From Candidatus Aenigmatarchaeota archaeon (GTDB lineage: Archaea; Aenigmatarchaeota; Aenigmatarchaeia; CG10238-14; SCSR01), in contig JACPJU010000002.1 in NCBI GenBank assembly GCA_016187385.1, positions 1 through 63,680 of the forward strand: a DNA stretch of 63,680 nt, written 5' to 3'. The position numbers were made by a program, and so were the translations under genes. Each line of letters starts with the position of its first letter. The stretch's first letter is position 1. The notes under the pieces are model-generated. The model ran no database searches, was not told the origin of the DNA, and saw only the letters and a program-made list of their open reading frames with translations. Below are positions 32,312 through 40,551 of the stretch, in pieces.

Positions 32312-33280
32312 ATGCCAGAAGTGAAGAAACCGAGGGAAGGTTCCAAGGGTTATTGGCCGAGGAAGAGAAGCATTAGGATTTATCCAAGCGTTACTTCGTA
32401 TCCTGAAACGGACAAGGCGATGATCATGGGATTCGCCGGTTACAAAGCAGGCAACCTGCATGCTATGATGCTGGACAATAAAAAAGGTTCCATAACGTTC
32501 GGTCAGGAGGTTGCTGTGCCTGTTACCATATTGGACTGTCCTCCGCTGAAGGTCATTGGCATACGAGCTTATGAAAATTCTCCTTATGGATTGAAGGTTT
32601 TTTCCGAGGCTATAACAAAAGACCTGCCGAAAGACATGGGAAGGAAAATGAAGGTCGGCAATTTTAAAACCGATGAGAAGCTGATGGGAATGGAAAAGAA
32701 TTTGGGCAAGATTTCCAAGATAAGGGCGATTGTTTCAACCCAGCCGAGGATGTCTGGAGTAAGAAAGAAGACGCCTGAAGTATTTGAATTGGAGATTGGG
32801 GGTAAGGATGCCAAAGAGAAATTTGATTATGCCAAAAGCATGCTGTCAAAGGAAATGACCGCAAAGGATTTCACAAAAGAAGGTGAGCTTGTCGATGTCA
32901 TCGCTGTCACAAAAGGCAAGGGAATGCAGGGACCTGTAAAGAGATTCGGCGTCAAAGTCCAGAACAGGCATGCAAAAAAGAAGAGAAGACACGTTGGTTC
33001 ATTGGGCCAGGAAAGACCTGGCAAGGTAAGGCCGACAGTTGCGCAAGCCGGACAAATGGGATTCCACAAAAGGACAGAATTCAACAAAAGGATATTGAAG
33101 ATCGGCGACGGCGACATAACACCGAAGAACGGTTTTGTGAGATACGGAACTGTAAAGAATTATGTCATGATTGAAGGTTCTGTTCCTGGGAGCAAGAAAA
33201 GATTGATAATGCTCAGGCCACCGATTAGAGCCGGCAAAGTCAAGTTCCTTCTGCCAGAAATTAGAGAGGTTGTAAAGTGA
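32312..33280 (+). CDS. rpl3: 50S ribosomal protein L3
   Basis: 322 residues in the archaeal/eukaryotic L3 form: KPREGSKGYWPRKRS, DKAMIMGFAGYKAGN, DVIAVTKGKGMQGPVKRFGVK and HVGSLGQERPGKVRPTVAQAGQMG. It binds 23S rRNA near the peptidyl transferase centre. It starts the first ribosomal block (L3-L4-L23). GTATAAAG (about 32284-32291) lies about 25 nt upstream of the ATG. Confidence 0.97.
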   Translation: MPEVKKPREGSKGYWPRKRSIRIYPSVTSYPETDKAMIMGFAGYKAGNLHAMMLDNKKGSITFGQEVAVPVTILDCPPLKVIGIRAYENSPYGLKVFSEAITKDLPKDMGRKMKVGNFKTDEKLMGMEKNLGKISKIRAIVSTQPRMSGVRKKTPEVFELEIGGKDAKEKFDYAKSMLSKEMTAKDFTKEGELVDVIAVTKGKGMQGPVKRFGVKVQNRHAKKKRRHVGSLGQERPGKVRPTVAQAGQMGFHKRTEFNKRILKIGDGDITPKNGFVRYGTVKNYVMIEGSVPGSKKRLIMLRPPIRAGKVKFLLPEIREVVK

Positions 33281-33284
33281 TTGA

Positions 33285-34073
33285 ATGAAAGTTGATGTTT
33301 TGGATTTGAACGGCAAGCCTGCAGAAAAAATAGAACTGCCGAAGGTGTTTGAAGAACCTGTCAGGGAAGATTTGATTTTGAGAGCTGTTCTTGCAACCCA
33401 AAGCAGGAAGAGACAGCCTTATGGTTCTGATGTCATGGCTGGAAAAAGAACAGCCGCACATTATCATGGAAGAAGAAGACAAAGATATTCGATGATGAGC
33501 AAGGAGACTGCAAGGCTTCCGAGACTGCATGCAAAGACTGTTCCATTTTTGACAATGGCTGCAAGATTCGTGCCGCAGGCTGTAAAAGGCAGGAGAGCAC
33601 ATCCGCCTAAAGTGGAAAAGGTCTGGGAGCAGAAGATAAACAGAAAGGAAAGAAGAAAAGCCATCAGAAGCGCTGTAGCCGCAACAGCAATCAAGGAGTT
33701 TGTTTTGAAAAGAGGTCACAAGGTGGATGCTATAAAAGAATTTCCCATTGTTGTCGATGACAGGCTGCAGGAATTGAAGAAGACAAAAGAAGTGATAGAA
33801 TTCATGAAGAAGATAGGATTGGAAAAGGAATTGGAAAGAATAAGCGAGAGAAAAATCAGGGCTGGAAAAGGAAAGATGAGAGGAAGAAAGTACAAGACAA
33901 AAATAGGCCCACTCTTTGTTGTAACCAGCAACGGAATGTCAAAAGCTGTCAACAATTTGATGGGATGCAATGTTTGCAACGTCAAAAATTTATCGGCGGA
34001 ATATCTTGCGCCTGGTTCTGCTGTAGGAAGGCTGACGATTTTTACAAAAAGCGCGATTAATGAATTAAAGTGA
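33285..34073 (+). CDS. rpl4: 50S ribosomal protein L4 (L1e family)
   Basis: 262 residues. Archaeal L4: VLDLNGKPAEKIELP, TQSRKRQPYGSDVMAGKRTAA, KTVPFLTMAARFVPQAVKGRRAHPPK and MRGRKYKTKIGPLFV. Only 4 nt separate it from L3 and 4 nt from L23. Confidence 0.97.
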   Translation: MKVDVLDLNGKPAEKIELPKVFEEPVREDLILRAVLATQSRKRQPYGSDVMAGKRTAAHYHGRRRQRYSMMSKETARLPRLHAKTVPFLTMAARFVPQAVKGRRAHPPKVEKVWEQKINRKERRKAIRSAVAATAIKEFVLKRGHKVDAIKEFPIVVDDRLQELKKTKEVIEFMKKIGLEKELERISERKIRAGKGKMRGRKYKTKIGPLFVVTSNGMSKAVNNLMGCNVCNVKNLSAEYLAPGSAVGRLTIFTKSAINELK

Positions 34074-34077
34074 TAAC

Positions 34078-34338
34078 ATGGATCCGTACAAAACAATTTC
34101 ACATGCGCACCTGACAGAAAAGGCTATCGGAATAATAGAAAGGGAGAACAAGTTGGTATTTGTAGTCAGAAGGGAATCGAGCAAGACGCAGATAAAGGAA
34201 GCCATCGAAAAGGCGTTTGAAGTTAAGGTCGATAATGTCAACACGCAGATAAAAGGCGGGGAGAAAAAAGCTTATGTGAAACTAAAGCCAGAATACAAGG
34301 CAATGGATGTTGCCGTTAAATTGGGACTGACTGTATAA
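34078..34338 (+). CDS. rpl23: 50S ribosomal protein L23
   Basis: 86 residues with the L23 core (HAHLTEKAIGIIERENKLVFVV, TQIKEAIEKAFEVKVDNVNT, KKAYVKLKPEY). It lines the exit tunnel and contacts SRP. In most archaea L2 follows at once; here about 1 kb with two minus-strand genes and palindrome array B lies between L23 and L2. Confidence 0.96.
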   Translation: MDPYKTISHAHLTEKAIGIIERENKLVFVVRRESSKTQIKEAIEKAFEVKVDNVNTQIKGGEKKAYVKLKPEYKAMDVAVKLGLTV

Positions 34339-34364
34339 GCTATTTCTGGCAATTATCACGTATG

Positions 34365-34736
34365 TTATTTCGGCTCGGATTTATCATTTGTCTCAATCCG
34401 TGGAAACGTTTTGGTTTCAGCAATGCCCATAGTATTTCTAATTTGTTGTAAAAATTCTTCTTCATTTTCAGGATCTTTTCTATCCATTTTATATGGTGTT
34501 ATACCTGCCCACCTCTCCCAATTTTCCATTAAATGACCCATTGAAATACCAACATAGCCCGGCAAATTATGGAATGCTACCATTCTTGGATAAGGTTCAG
34601 TTTCTTTTTTGAAATACATTCTATCAAATTTGCCATCATGTGGTGGATAAGATGAATCAGGAGAATATCCAAACTCACCAAGAACACTGACAATATTATC
34701 TTTGGATTTTCTCAAAGATGGAACATAAGCAACCAT
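34365..34736 (-). CDS. Hypothetical protein inserted between L23 and L2
   Basis: 123 residues, family not recognised. No signal, membrane segment or known motif. It has aromatic-rich stretches (FDRMYFKKETEPYPRMVAFHNLPGY) and a polar C terminus. It lies on the opposite strand to the ribosomal genes. Palindrome array B is directly upstream of its start, so it could be regulated through those sites. Confidence 0.55.
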   Translation of the reverse strand: MVAYVPSLRKSKDNIVSVLGEFGYSPDSSYPPHDGKFDRMYFKKETEPYPRMVAFHNLPGYVGISMGHLMENWERWAGITPYKMDRKDPENEEEFLQQIRNTMGIAETKTFPRIETNDKSEPK

Positions 34737-34776
34737 ACTTATATATTCAGCATTAATCTATTTATTTCTATTCTGA

Positions 34777-34851
34777 TGTGATACGTATCACATAGTAAGA
34801 CATCTTACACAATCTAATGTCCCAGCTGGGACAAATGTCTGACGTCAGACA
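34777..34851. repeat. Palindrome array B: three perfect and one degenerate 16-bp palindrome
   Basis: TGTGATACGTATCACA (34777), a degenerate AGTAAGACATCTTACA (34794), TGTCCCAGCTGGGACA (34818) and TGTCTGACGTCAGACA (34836). The last two are identical to members of array A, 11 kb away, and in reverse order, as expected if the array is inverted. It lies between two minus-strand hypothetical genes. Confidence 0.9.
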
Positions 34852-34897
34852 ACAAAAAAGCATCTATTTAAATTATTAACTGAAAAGGCTGTATAAA

Positions 34898-35344
34898 CTA
34901 TTTCATTTCTAAATAATCGCGTCTCATTCTTTGAGCTTCGAACGGATCATCGCCGCAATATATTACTCCTGCATCTCCTTCACCGGGACCTACTATTACC
35001 CGCCAAAAACGCGGTATTATGAAAACGGACCCGGGAGTGTAACCGTGTTTTATTGTAATTTGCTCTGGTAATTCATAAGATATGGTTTCTTCATTATCGC
35101 GTTCTTCAAGCAATTCCTGAAATTTCTCTGGATCATATCCAACATTTCCATAATCTTTAGCGTATGTAAAAGTTTCGTATGTATCTGGTTCTCTCCCTAA
35201 TCTCCTAAAAATAATTTGATAACCAGATTCCCCAAGTTGTGCTCTGGCCCATGAATTAGCTCGTGCATTTCCCACATGCGTTTCGTCGTAAAAAAATCCT
35301 TCGAAGCATAACTGTTCTGGTAGAAATCCTTTATAGACAAACAT
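34898..35344 (-). CDS. Hypothetical protein before L2
   Basis: 148 residues from the ATG at 35344 (MFVYKGFLPEQLCF); the longer frame would run into L2 and its promoter. Not recognised. It has a conserved-looking ARAQLGESGYQIIFRRLGRE and a C-terminal PFEAQRMRRDYLEMK. No signal peptide. It is divergent from L2 and codirectional with the 123-residue hypothetical gene, with array B between them. Confidence 0.5.
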   Translation of the reverse strand: MFVYKGFLPEQLCFEGFFYDETHVGNARANSWARAQLGESGYQIIFRRLGREPDTYETFTYAKDYGNVGYDPEKFQELLEERDNEETISYELPEQITIKHGYTPGSVFIIPRFWRVIVGPGEGDAGVIYCGDDPFEAQRMRRDYLEMK

Positions 35345-35390
35345 ACATAAGTTAATTAAAACTATAAAAATATAAAAATGATGTGATTTT

Positions 35391-36089
35391 ATGGGAAAAA
35401 GATTAATCGTACAGGCAAGGGGCAAAGGCGGACCGAGATACAAGGTACCTTCGCACAGATTTCTCGGCAAGGTAGAGTATTTTCCTTATGGTACATTCAC
35501 AGCGAAGGTCGTTGACATCATGAATGATCCTGGACACTTTGCGCCTGTAATGCTCGTGAAGGCCGAAGGCAAGGAAATTCTCCACATAGCTCCAGAAGGA
35601 ATACAAGCCGGTTCTGAAATTTCATACGGCGGGGACAAGCCTTATCTCGGAAATGTTCTTCAATTGTCGAATGTCCCCGTAGGGACAAGAATCTTTGGAA
35701 TAGAGACTTGGCCTGGATCAGGACCGAAATTGTGCAGAAGCACCGGAAGTTATGCGACTGTAACCAACACGACCGGGAACAAGGTAATTGTTATTTTCAG
35801 TTCAGGCAAGGAAAAAATCATGGACGGCAAATGCAGGGCAATGATGGGAATACCTGCTGGCGGAGGCAGGCTGGAAAAGCCTTTTGTAAAGGCTGGACAG
35901 AAATTGAAGGCGATGATGGCTCGGGGAAGATTATATCCGAGGTCATCCGGCGTAGCAATGACAGCTACAGATCATCCTTATGGAGGAAGGAAGAAGCACG
36001 CCAAGTTCAAGACTGTGTCAAGGCACGCGCCACCTGGACAAAAGATCGGCAGCATAGCAGCCAGAAGAACCGGATGGAAGAGAAAATAA
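35391..36089 (+). CDS. rpl2: 50S ribosomal protein L2
   Basis: 232 residues. Archaeal L2: GKRLIVQARGKGGPRYKVPSH, LPYLGNV-like region, PAGGGRLEKPFVKAGQK and the near-invariant VAMTATDHPYGGRKKHA. It binds 23S rRNA and is needed for subunit joining. It now stands alone between inserted genes. A strong TATA (ACTATAAAAATATAAAA, about 35361-35377) gives it its own promoter. Confidence 0.97.
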   Translation: MGKRLIVQARGKGGPRYKVPSHRFLGKVEYFPYGTFTAKVVDIMNDPGHFAPVMLVKAEGKEILHIAPEGIQAGSEISYGGDKPYLGNVLQLSNVPVGTRIFGIETWPGSGPKLCRSTGSYATVTNTTGNKVIVIFSSGKEKIMDGKCRAMMGIPAGGGRLEKPFVKAGQKLKAMMARGRLYPRSSGVAMTATDHPYGGRKKHAKFKTVSRHAPPGQKIGSIAARRTGWKRK

Positions 36090-36671
36090 TCACTTGATAA
36101 CTCTCATTTCAAGGGTTACGTTTCCTATAGGCAGAAGATGGGCAAAAAACGTTTCATAGTTGTCCCTGCGGACCAGATTGTATATTGCTCTGGATATTCT
36201 TGACACTGTCGAGACGTTGAGATGAATCCTCAAGTCGTGAAACTCCACGCTTGTTTTCTCTATTTTGTAAGGAAAGCGTCTTCCAAAGTATGTATAATAC
36301 TGATACATTTCTCCATGATCTGTAGACGGATCGAAGTGCTCGAATGCACGCAGACCTAATTTCTTGACATGAGTGACATCCGAATAACTATATCTAGAAC
36401 TGTAATGGGGGTACCTGATTTCGACTATGGCCTCTGGTTCTGCAACTCTATGAACTTCGCTTAATAGCCATGGTATGTCTTGAATGTGTTCTATAAAATC
36501 CGTCATGTAAATTGTGTCGAACGAGTTGTCTCGAAATGGTAGATAAGGCGATTCGCTTTTTCTTCCGTCTACTTCAGAAACAACATCAACATCGCACAAT
36601 CCAGGATTCATGTCCAGACCAATTGCACCAGGATGCTTGTTCTTCCCGCAGCCTAAATCTAGTGAAACCAT
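36090..36671 (-). CDS. Class I SAM-dependent methyltransferase
   Basis: 193 residues. Motif I is LDLGCGKNKHPGAIGLDMNP, followed by the acidic residue in GLDMN, and FDTIYMTDFIEHIQDIPWLLSEVHRV is the typical post-core with motif IV. It resembles Methyltransf_11-type enzymes acting on small molecules or sugars. The substrate is unknown. It is convergent with L2 (no gap), another insertion among the ribosomal genes. Confidence 0.8.
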   Translation of the reverse strand: MVSLDLGCGKNKHPGAIGLDMNPGLCDVDVVSEVDGRKSESPYLPFRDNSFDTIYMTDFIEHIQDIPWLLSEVHRVAEPEAIVEIRYPHYSSRYSYSDVTHVKKLGLRAFEHFDPSTDHGEMYQYYTYFGRRFPYKIEKTSVEFHDLRIHLNVSTVSRISRAIYNLVRRDNYETFFAHLLPIGNVTLEMRVIK

Positions 36672-36757
36672 ACCTGATTATTCAACAGTAAATTTTTTAA
36701 ACGAAGCGACGGAATAGAAACTCTTTTAAATATAAAACAAAACATAATGATGATAAA

Positions 36758-37171
36758 ATGGCGAGAGAATTCAGCTTCAGGGGAAAAACGTTCGAAGACT
36801 TGAAAAAGATGAGCATTGATGAGATTGCTCGCTTGCTTCCGTCAAGAGAAAGAAGGACGTTGAAAAGGGGGATGACCGAAGAACAGAAGAAATTTCTGGA
36901 GAAGACGAGAAAGAATCCCGACAAATTCCACAAGACTCATTTGCGCGCTATGATAATTTTGCCTGAGATGGTTGGGAAGAAGCTTGGCGTTTATAGAGGC
37001 GGGGCCGCGCAGGGAGACAAGTCGAACAAATGGTTCACATTGGAAGTAAAGCCCGAGATGGTGGGATTCAGACTTGGTGATTTTGCCATTCCTGTGAAAA
37101 GGGTGCAACATTCGTCTCCTGGTATCGGCGCGTCAAAGAGCACGAAACATTCTAGCATGAGGACAACTTAA
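36758..37171 (+). CDS. rps19: 30S ribosomal protein S19
   Basis: 137 residues. FSFRGKTFEDLKKMSIDEIARLLPSRERR at the start, THLRAMIILPEMVGKKLGVYRG in the core and ASKSTKHSSMR at the end are archaeal S19. A TATA-like TTTTAAATATAAA (36724-36736) lies about 28 nt before the ATG, so this block starts with its own promoter. Confidence 0.96.
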   Translation: MAREFSFRGKTFEDLKKMSIDEIARLLPSRERRTLKRGMTEEQKKFLEKTRKNPDKFHKTHLRAMIILPEMVGKKLGVYRGGAAQGDKSNKWFTLEVKPEMVGFRLGDFAIPVKRVQHSSPGIGASKSTKHSSMRTT

Positions 37172-37179
37172 GTGATAAA

Positions 37180-37539
37180 GTGAAGACAGCCATAGCCAAA
37201 GAAACAAGCGCACCCGTATCCTTCAAGCATTCCAAGCTACTTTTGAAAATCCTGAAGGGGAAGAAAGTCGACAGGGCCAAGAAACTTTTGGAGAATTTAT
37301 TGGAAGAGAAAAGAAATCTGGACGGGAAGCATTATACAAAGACCGCCAAGAAATTGCTGGGCATACTTGAATCGGCAGAAGCCAATGCCAAAAACAAGAC
37401 CATGGATACAGAAAAACTTTTCATAAAGAATGCGAGAGTTGACAAGGCTGAAAAGCTTATCAGAGCCAAGAGCAGGGTCAATCTCAGGGGAAGAGCTGCC
37501 AAGAGGTCTAACATAGAAATCATAGTTGAAGAGAGATGA
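37180..37539 (+). CDS. rpl22: 50S ribosomal protein L22, short form
   Basis: 119 residues from a GTG. It has the L22 regions SFKHSKLLLKILKGKKVDRAKKLLENLLEEKR, KKLLGILESAEANAKNKTMD, RAKSRVNLRGRAAKRSNIEIIVEER. Archaeal L22 is usually about 150 residues; this one lacks the first 20-30 residues and the HRxxxVGHRxG-like stretch. It is 8 nt after S19 and 1 nt before S3. Confidence 0.9.
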   Translation: MKTAIAKETSAPVSFKHSKLLLKILKGKKVDRAKKLLENLLEEKRNLDGKHYTKTAKKLLGILESAEANAKNKTMDTEKLFIKNARVDKAEKLIRAKSRVNLRGRAAKRSNIEIIVEER

Positions 37540-37540
37540 A

Positions 37541-38143
37541 ATGGCTGTAGAAAAAGTTTTTGTAAAGGAATTGATAAAGGAAGCTGAGATAGAGGAATTT
37601 CTGAAGAAGAGATTCGAGAGGGCAGGATACAGCCACACAGAAATTCAAAGGACTCCTCTCGGGACAAGGATAATCGTCCATGTCAACACGCCTGGTCTTG
37701 TTATCGGAAGAAGTGGCAGAAGGATCAACGAGATAACAGAAGAGATCAAGCACAAATTCGGTTTTGAGAATCCTTTGCTGGACGTGAGGGAAGTAGATGA
37801 TCCTTTGCTGGATCCCAACATCGTAGCGAGAAAGATTGCAAGGTCTATAGAAAAGAGTGTGAATTACAAAAAAGTTGCAAACTATTATCTGGACAAGGTG
37901 ACAGAAGCTGGTGCTGCCGGTATTCTTCTTGAGATTTCCGGGAAGATAGGCGGCGTGGAGAGGTCAAGACGGCAGAAATTCAAGAAAGGTTTTGTCGCGC
38001 ATTCGGGGGACTATGCCGAGAGGATGGTAGATACTGGCTATACTCAAGCAATAATCAAGGCGGGCATTATCGGGATAAAGGTTAAGATAATGAAAAACAT
38101 GCCTGTCGACATTGTTCTGGAGAAGAAGGTAGAAGCCGGGTAA
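37541..38143 (+). CDS. rps3: 30S ribosomal protein S3
   Basis: 200 residues from the ATG at 37541, one nt after the L22 stop (a TTG at 37526 would overlap L22). KH domain: PGLVIGRSGRRINEITEEIKHKFGFENP; C-terminal domain: GKIGGVERSRRQKFKKGFVAHSGD. It helps form the mRNA entry channel. Confidence 0.95.
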   Translation: MAVEKVFVKELIKEAEIEEFLKKRFERAGYSHTEIQRTPLGTRIIVHVNTPGLVIGRSGRRINEITEEIKHKFGFENPLLDVREVDDPLLDPNIVARKIARSIEKSVNYKKVANYYLDKVTEAGAAGILLEISGKIGGVERSRRQKFKKGFVAHSGDYAERMVDTGYTQAIIKAGIIGIKVKIMKNMPVDIVLEKKVEAG

Positions 38144-38184
38144 AATTTTTCAATTATTAGTTTCATGACACAAATAATTAAGTA

Positions 38185-38604
38185 ATGTCTGTCAACAAAA
38201 ATGTAACAAGTAAAGAAATGGTTAAATTACAGACCCAATTAACCAAGAATGCACTAGATATTGCAAAGGGCTTTGGTATAGATTTGGATTTTTCACATGA
38301 GTCCATAAAGCAAGTAGAAAAAATTTTAGCAGACATACATGAAGAATATAAAAAAACCAAGAACGAAGAAGGATTACGAGGAATTGCTATTTCGTTTGCG
38401 GCTTACATTATTTCTGTTATAGAAAGGAATTCTGGTAAAGGTAAATGGGAAAGAAACCATCCGAAAATTGGGCCAGATACTTTTCCATTTTCATGGCGGG
38501 ATAGTTATTTGTTCCCGTATGGTTGGTGTGTAAAAAGAATATATGATGGCAAAAGTGATAATGTATGGGTAAAATATAAGGTATGTGTGCTTGATAAAAA
38601 ATGA
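38185..38604 (+). CDS. Hypothetical protein between S3 and L29
   Basis: 139 residues, not recognised. It has a helical N-terminal half and a C-terminal aromatic stretch (FPFSWRDSYLFPYGWCVKRIYDG). It resembles small stress or immunity-like proteins in size but carries no diagnostic motif. It interrupts the usual S3-L29 order on the same strand. Confidence 0.5.
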   Translation: MSVNKNVTSKEMVKLQTQLTKNALDIAKGFGIDLDFSHESIKQVEKILADIHEEYKKTKNEEGLRGIAISFAAYIISVIERNSGKGKWERNHPKIGPDTFPFSWRDSYLFPYGWCVKRIYDGKSDNVWVKYKVCVLDKK

Positions 38605-38665
38605 GATAAGCCAATAGAACCTTACAACACAAAATATTTAAATCCTACAAAACTATCTATAAAGA

Positions 38666-38866
38666 GTGAAGACGAAAGAAATTCGCAAGATGGATAAAAA
38701 AGATTTGGGTAAAAGGCTTTCTGAGCTTAGGCTGGAACTGATGAAAGAAGTCGGCAATGTCAAGCGTGGCAGACCGATAAAAAATCCTGGAAAGATTCGC
38801 GTCATCAAAAAAAGCATAGCTCGCATACTTACCGTTAAAAATCAACCTGGTGGGGAAAAGAAGTAA
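38666..38866 (+). CDS. rpl29: 50S ribosomal protein L29
   Basis: 66 residues from GTG (MKTKEIRKMDKKDLGKRLSE), with the L29 helix pair LSELRLELMKEVGNVKRGRPIKNPGKIRVIKKSIARI. TATTTAAAT (about 38633-38641) lies about 28 nt upstream, so this block has a fresh leaderless promoter. The aIF1 gene begins directly after its stop. Confidence 0.92.
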   Translation: MKTKEIRKMDKKDLGKRLSELRLELMKEVGNVKRGRPIKNPGKIRVIKKSIARILTVKNQPGGEKK

Positions 38867-39199
38867 ATGGCTTTATGTCCTAAATGCGGTGCTCAGGCAA
38901 CTCAGAACACTTGCTCAAAGTGTGGGCTGCCGTTTGATCTTTGCGTATGCGTTACTATTGAAAGGGAAGCCGAGAAGATAAGAGTCTATAAAGAAATGCG
39001 GAGATTCAACAAGCCGATAACAATTGTAGAAGGTATAACTGAAAATGCAAGGGACGTCGCCAAGCAATTGAAGTCAAGACTCGCGTGCGGCGGGACAGTT
39101 AAGGAAGGCCACATACAGCTCCAGGGAGACCACAAAAGCAAAGTGAAGGATATTCTCGTCAAGATGGGTTATTCGCAGGACCAGATTGAAGTCAACTAA
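38867..39199 (+). CDS. Translation initiation factor aIF1 (SUI1)
   Basis: 110 residues. An N-terminal zinc knuckle (CPKCGAQATQNTCSKCG, then LPFDLCVC) leads to the SUI1 core (MRRFNKPITIVEGI, CGGTVKEGHIQLQGDHKSKVKDILVKMGY). The CxxC pair before the usual Cys-rich archaeal start gives four or more metal ligands. It guards start-codon selection on the small subunit. It follows L29 with no gap, as in archaeal ribosomal operons. The genes that would follow (RNase P protein, S17, L14, L24, S4e, L5, S14) are not here. Confidence 0.95.
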   Translation: MALCPKCGAQATQNTCSKCGLPFDLCVCVTIEREAEKIRVYKEMRRFNKPITIVEGITENARDVAKQLKSRLACGGTVKEGHIQLQGDHKSKVKDILVKMGYSQDQIEVN

Positions 39200-39209
39200 A
39201 CAAATATTT

Positions 39210-39701
39210 TTATACTTGCCTTGAAATTTCGATTATTTTTTCGAGATCCCGCCAGTTAGGTAAACCCGTATAATGACCAAATAGTTCTTGTTCACATTTT
39301 TTAGTACCCTCTAGCCACACGTCAATCAAAGGCGTGAAAGTTCCATCATTGTGAGGACCCGTCACACGAATATCTACTTTTCCATTCACCAAGTCATTAT
39401 CCGTAAAAGTTGCTACTGTCCTTACACCAGGAAATTGTGTTCTAGGGTCAATTTCAAAATCGTCATAGTCTGTTTTTGCGACCTCCAAACCGGGCATATA
39501 ACCTCTTAAATTTCCTACAATATTTCCTACTAGCGTTCTTAATTTACTTCCTTGATATGTAATTCCTCTAGTTGTGAATACAGGAAGACTTCCTTCTCTT
39601 ATATTAAGGTTTTTATGCAGTCCTCTCTTTATTGAATCAGCATCATAATTAATCGAAATATAGTCAAGAGCACTTGACGTTTGGTGTAAGTCATAAACCA
39701 T
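39210..39701 (-). CDS. Hypothetical protein after aIF1
   Basis: 163 residues, not recognised. No signal or membrane part. Beta-rich middle with VRTVATFTDNDLVNGKVDIRVTGPHNDGTFTP. It is opposite to aIF1 and divergent from sodN, so it marks an insertion at the end of the ribosomal block. Confidence 0.5.
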   Translation of the reverse strand: MVYDLHQTSSALDYISINYDADSIKRGLHKNLNIREGSLPVFTTRGITYQGSKLRTLVGNIVGNLRGYMPGLEVAKTDYDDFEIDPRTQFPGVRTVATFTDNDLVNGKVDIRVTGPHNDGTFTPLIDVWLEGTKKCEQELFGHYTGLPNWRDLEKIIEISRQV

Positions 39702-39753
39702 AAATCAGTAATAAACGGTTAAACTTAAATATCTGAATCCATTAAAGTAAGTT

Positions 39754-40239
39754 ATGTCTTTTTCACATTTTGTTTTGGAATTGAGCGAAAAAATATCTCC
39801 TGCGAGAATTGCTTACGCGCATTGCGACATTCCTTGCGGGATTTACGATCCGCATCTGGCTCAAATGGCGGCGCACACTGTCATCAGAACTGTTAATCTT
39901 ATTAATGAAGCCGAGAATGACACTCATAAAATAGCACGGCTCACAGCTGTAAAAGAACATCATGCGGAATTGTGCAAGCAAGAAATAAGAATTTTGTGGG
40001 GGGATTATTTCAAGCCAGAGCATGTGAAGGATTATCCAGAACTGCACGAGCTCGTATGGAAGGTAATGAAAGTAGGATCGAAAGCGAGACAAGAAGTTAA
40101 TCTACAAGCTTCAGAGGAATTGTTGGAGACTGTCAACAAGATAGCCGAAATATTCTGGAAGACAAAGGGAATAGACACTCTAAGAATGAAATCGCCGTAC
40201 CCTACGGGAAAAGAAACAGTATATCCGAAATTAAAGTAA
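39754..40239 (+). CDS. sodN: Nickel superoxide dismutase precursor
   Basis: 161 residues. The diagnostic nickel hook HCDIPCGIYDP follows an approximately 22-residue propeptide. Mature NiSOD begins with this His, whose amine together with both Cys binds Ni. The helical remainder (MAAHTVIRTVNLINEAE) fits the four-helix subunit. It converts superoxide to peroxide and oxygen. The maturation protease gene follows 6 nt later. Confidence 0.92.
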   Translation: MSFSHFVLELSEKISPARIAYAHCDIPCGIYDPHLAQMAAHTVIRTVNLINEAENDTHKIARLTAVKEHHAELCKQEIRILWGDYFKPEHVKDYPELHELVWKVMKVGSKARQEVNLQASEELLETVNKIAEIFWKTKGIDTLRMKSPYPTGKETVYPKLK

Positions 40240-40245
40240 GTTTAC

Positions 40246-40551
40246 ATGTTCTTTCCGATAATGCGTTTCAGAATTGAAGACAAAAGCATGGAGCCTGCTT
40301 TCAAATCAGGAGATTATGTAATTGTCAATAAGATATTTTATTCATTCAAGCAACCAGCAAAGGGGGATGTGATTGTTCTGAAACATCCTATCGAAAAAAA
40401 ATATTTGATGAAGAGAATTGCACTTGCGACGAATTCAAATGAGTACTATGTTATAGGCGACAACAAGAACTACAGCCAGGATAGCAGGCACTTTGGATCG
40501 GTCAAGAAAGATTTGATAATAGGAAAGGTTTGGATTCATTTCAAAAAATAA
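40246..40551 (+). CDS. sodX: NiSOD maturation protease, S26 type
   Basis: 101 residues. Signal-peptidase-like Ser/Lys dyad: DKSMEPAFKSGDYV (Ser) and YLMKRIA (Lys), with GDNKNYSQDSRHFGSV as box E. It has no N-terminal membrane anchor, as in nickel-type SOD proteases, which trim the NiSOD propeptide to expose His1. Its position directly after sodN supports this. The stop codon touches the convergent S5 stop. Confidence 0.87.
   Translation: MFFPIMRFRIEDKSMEPAFKSGDYVIVNKIFYSFKQPAKGDVIVLKHPIEKKYLMKRIALATNSNEYYVIGDNKNYSQDSRHFGSVKKDLIIGKVWIHFKK

Noticed and set aside
35672-35687. TGTCCCCGTAGGGACA in L2, similar to CCC-GGG palindromes
   Set aside because: Inside conserved L2 coding sequence, imperfect centre, single occurrence; taken as chance.
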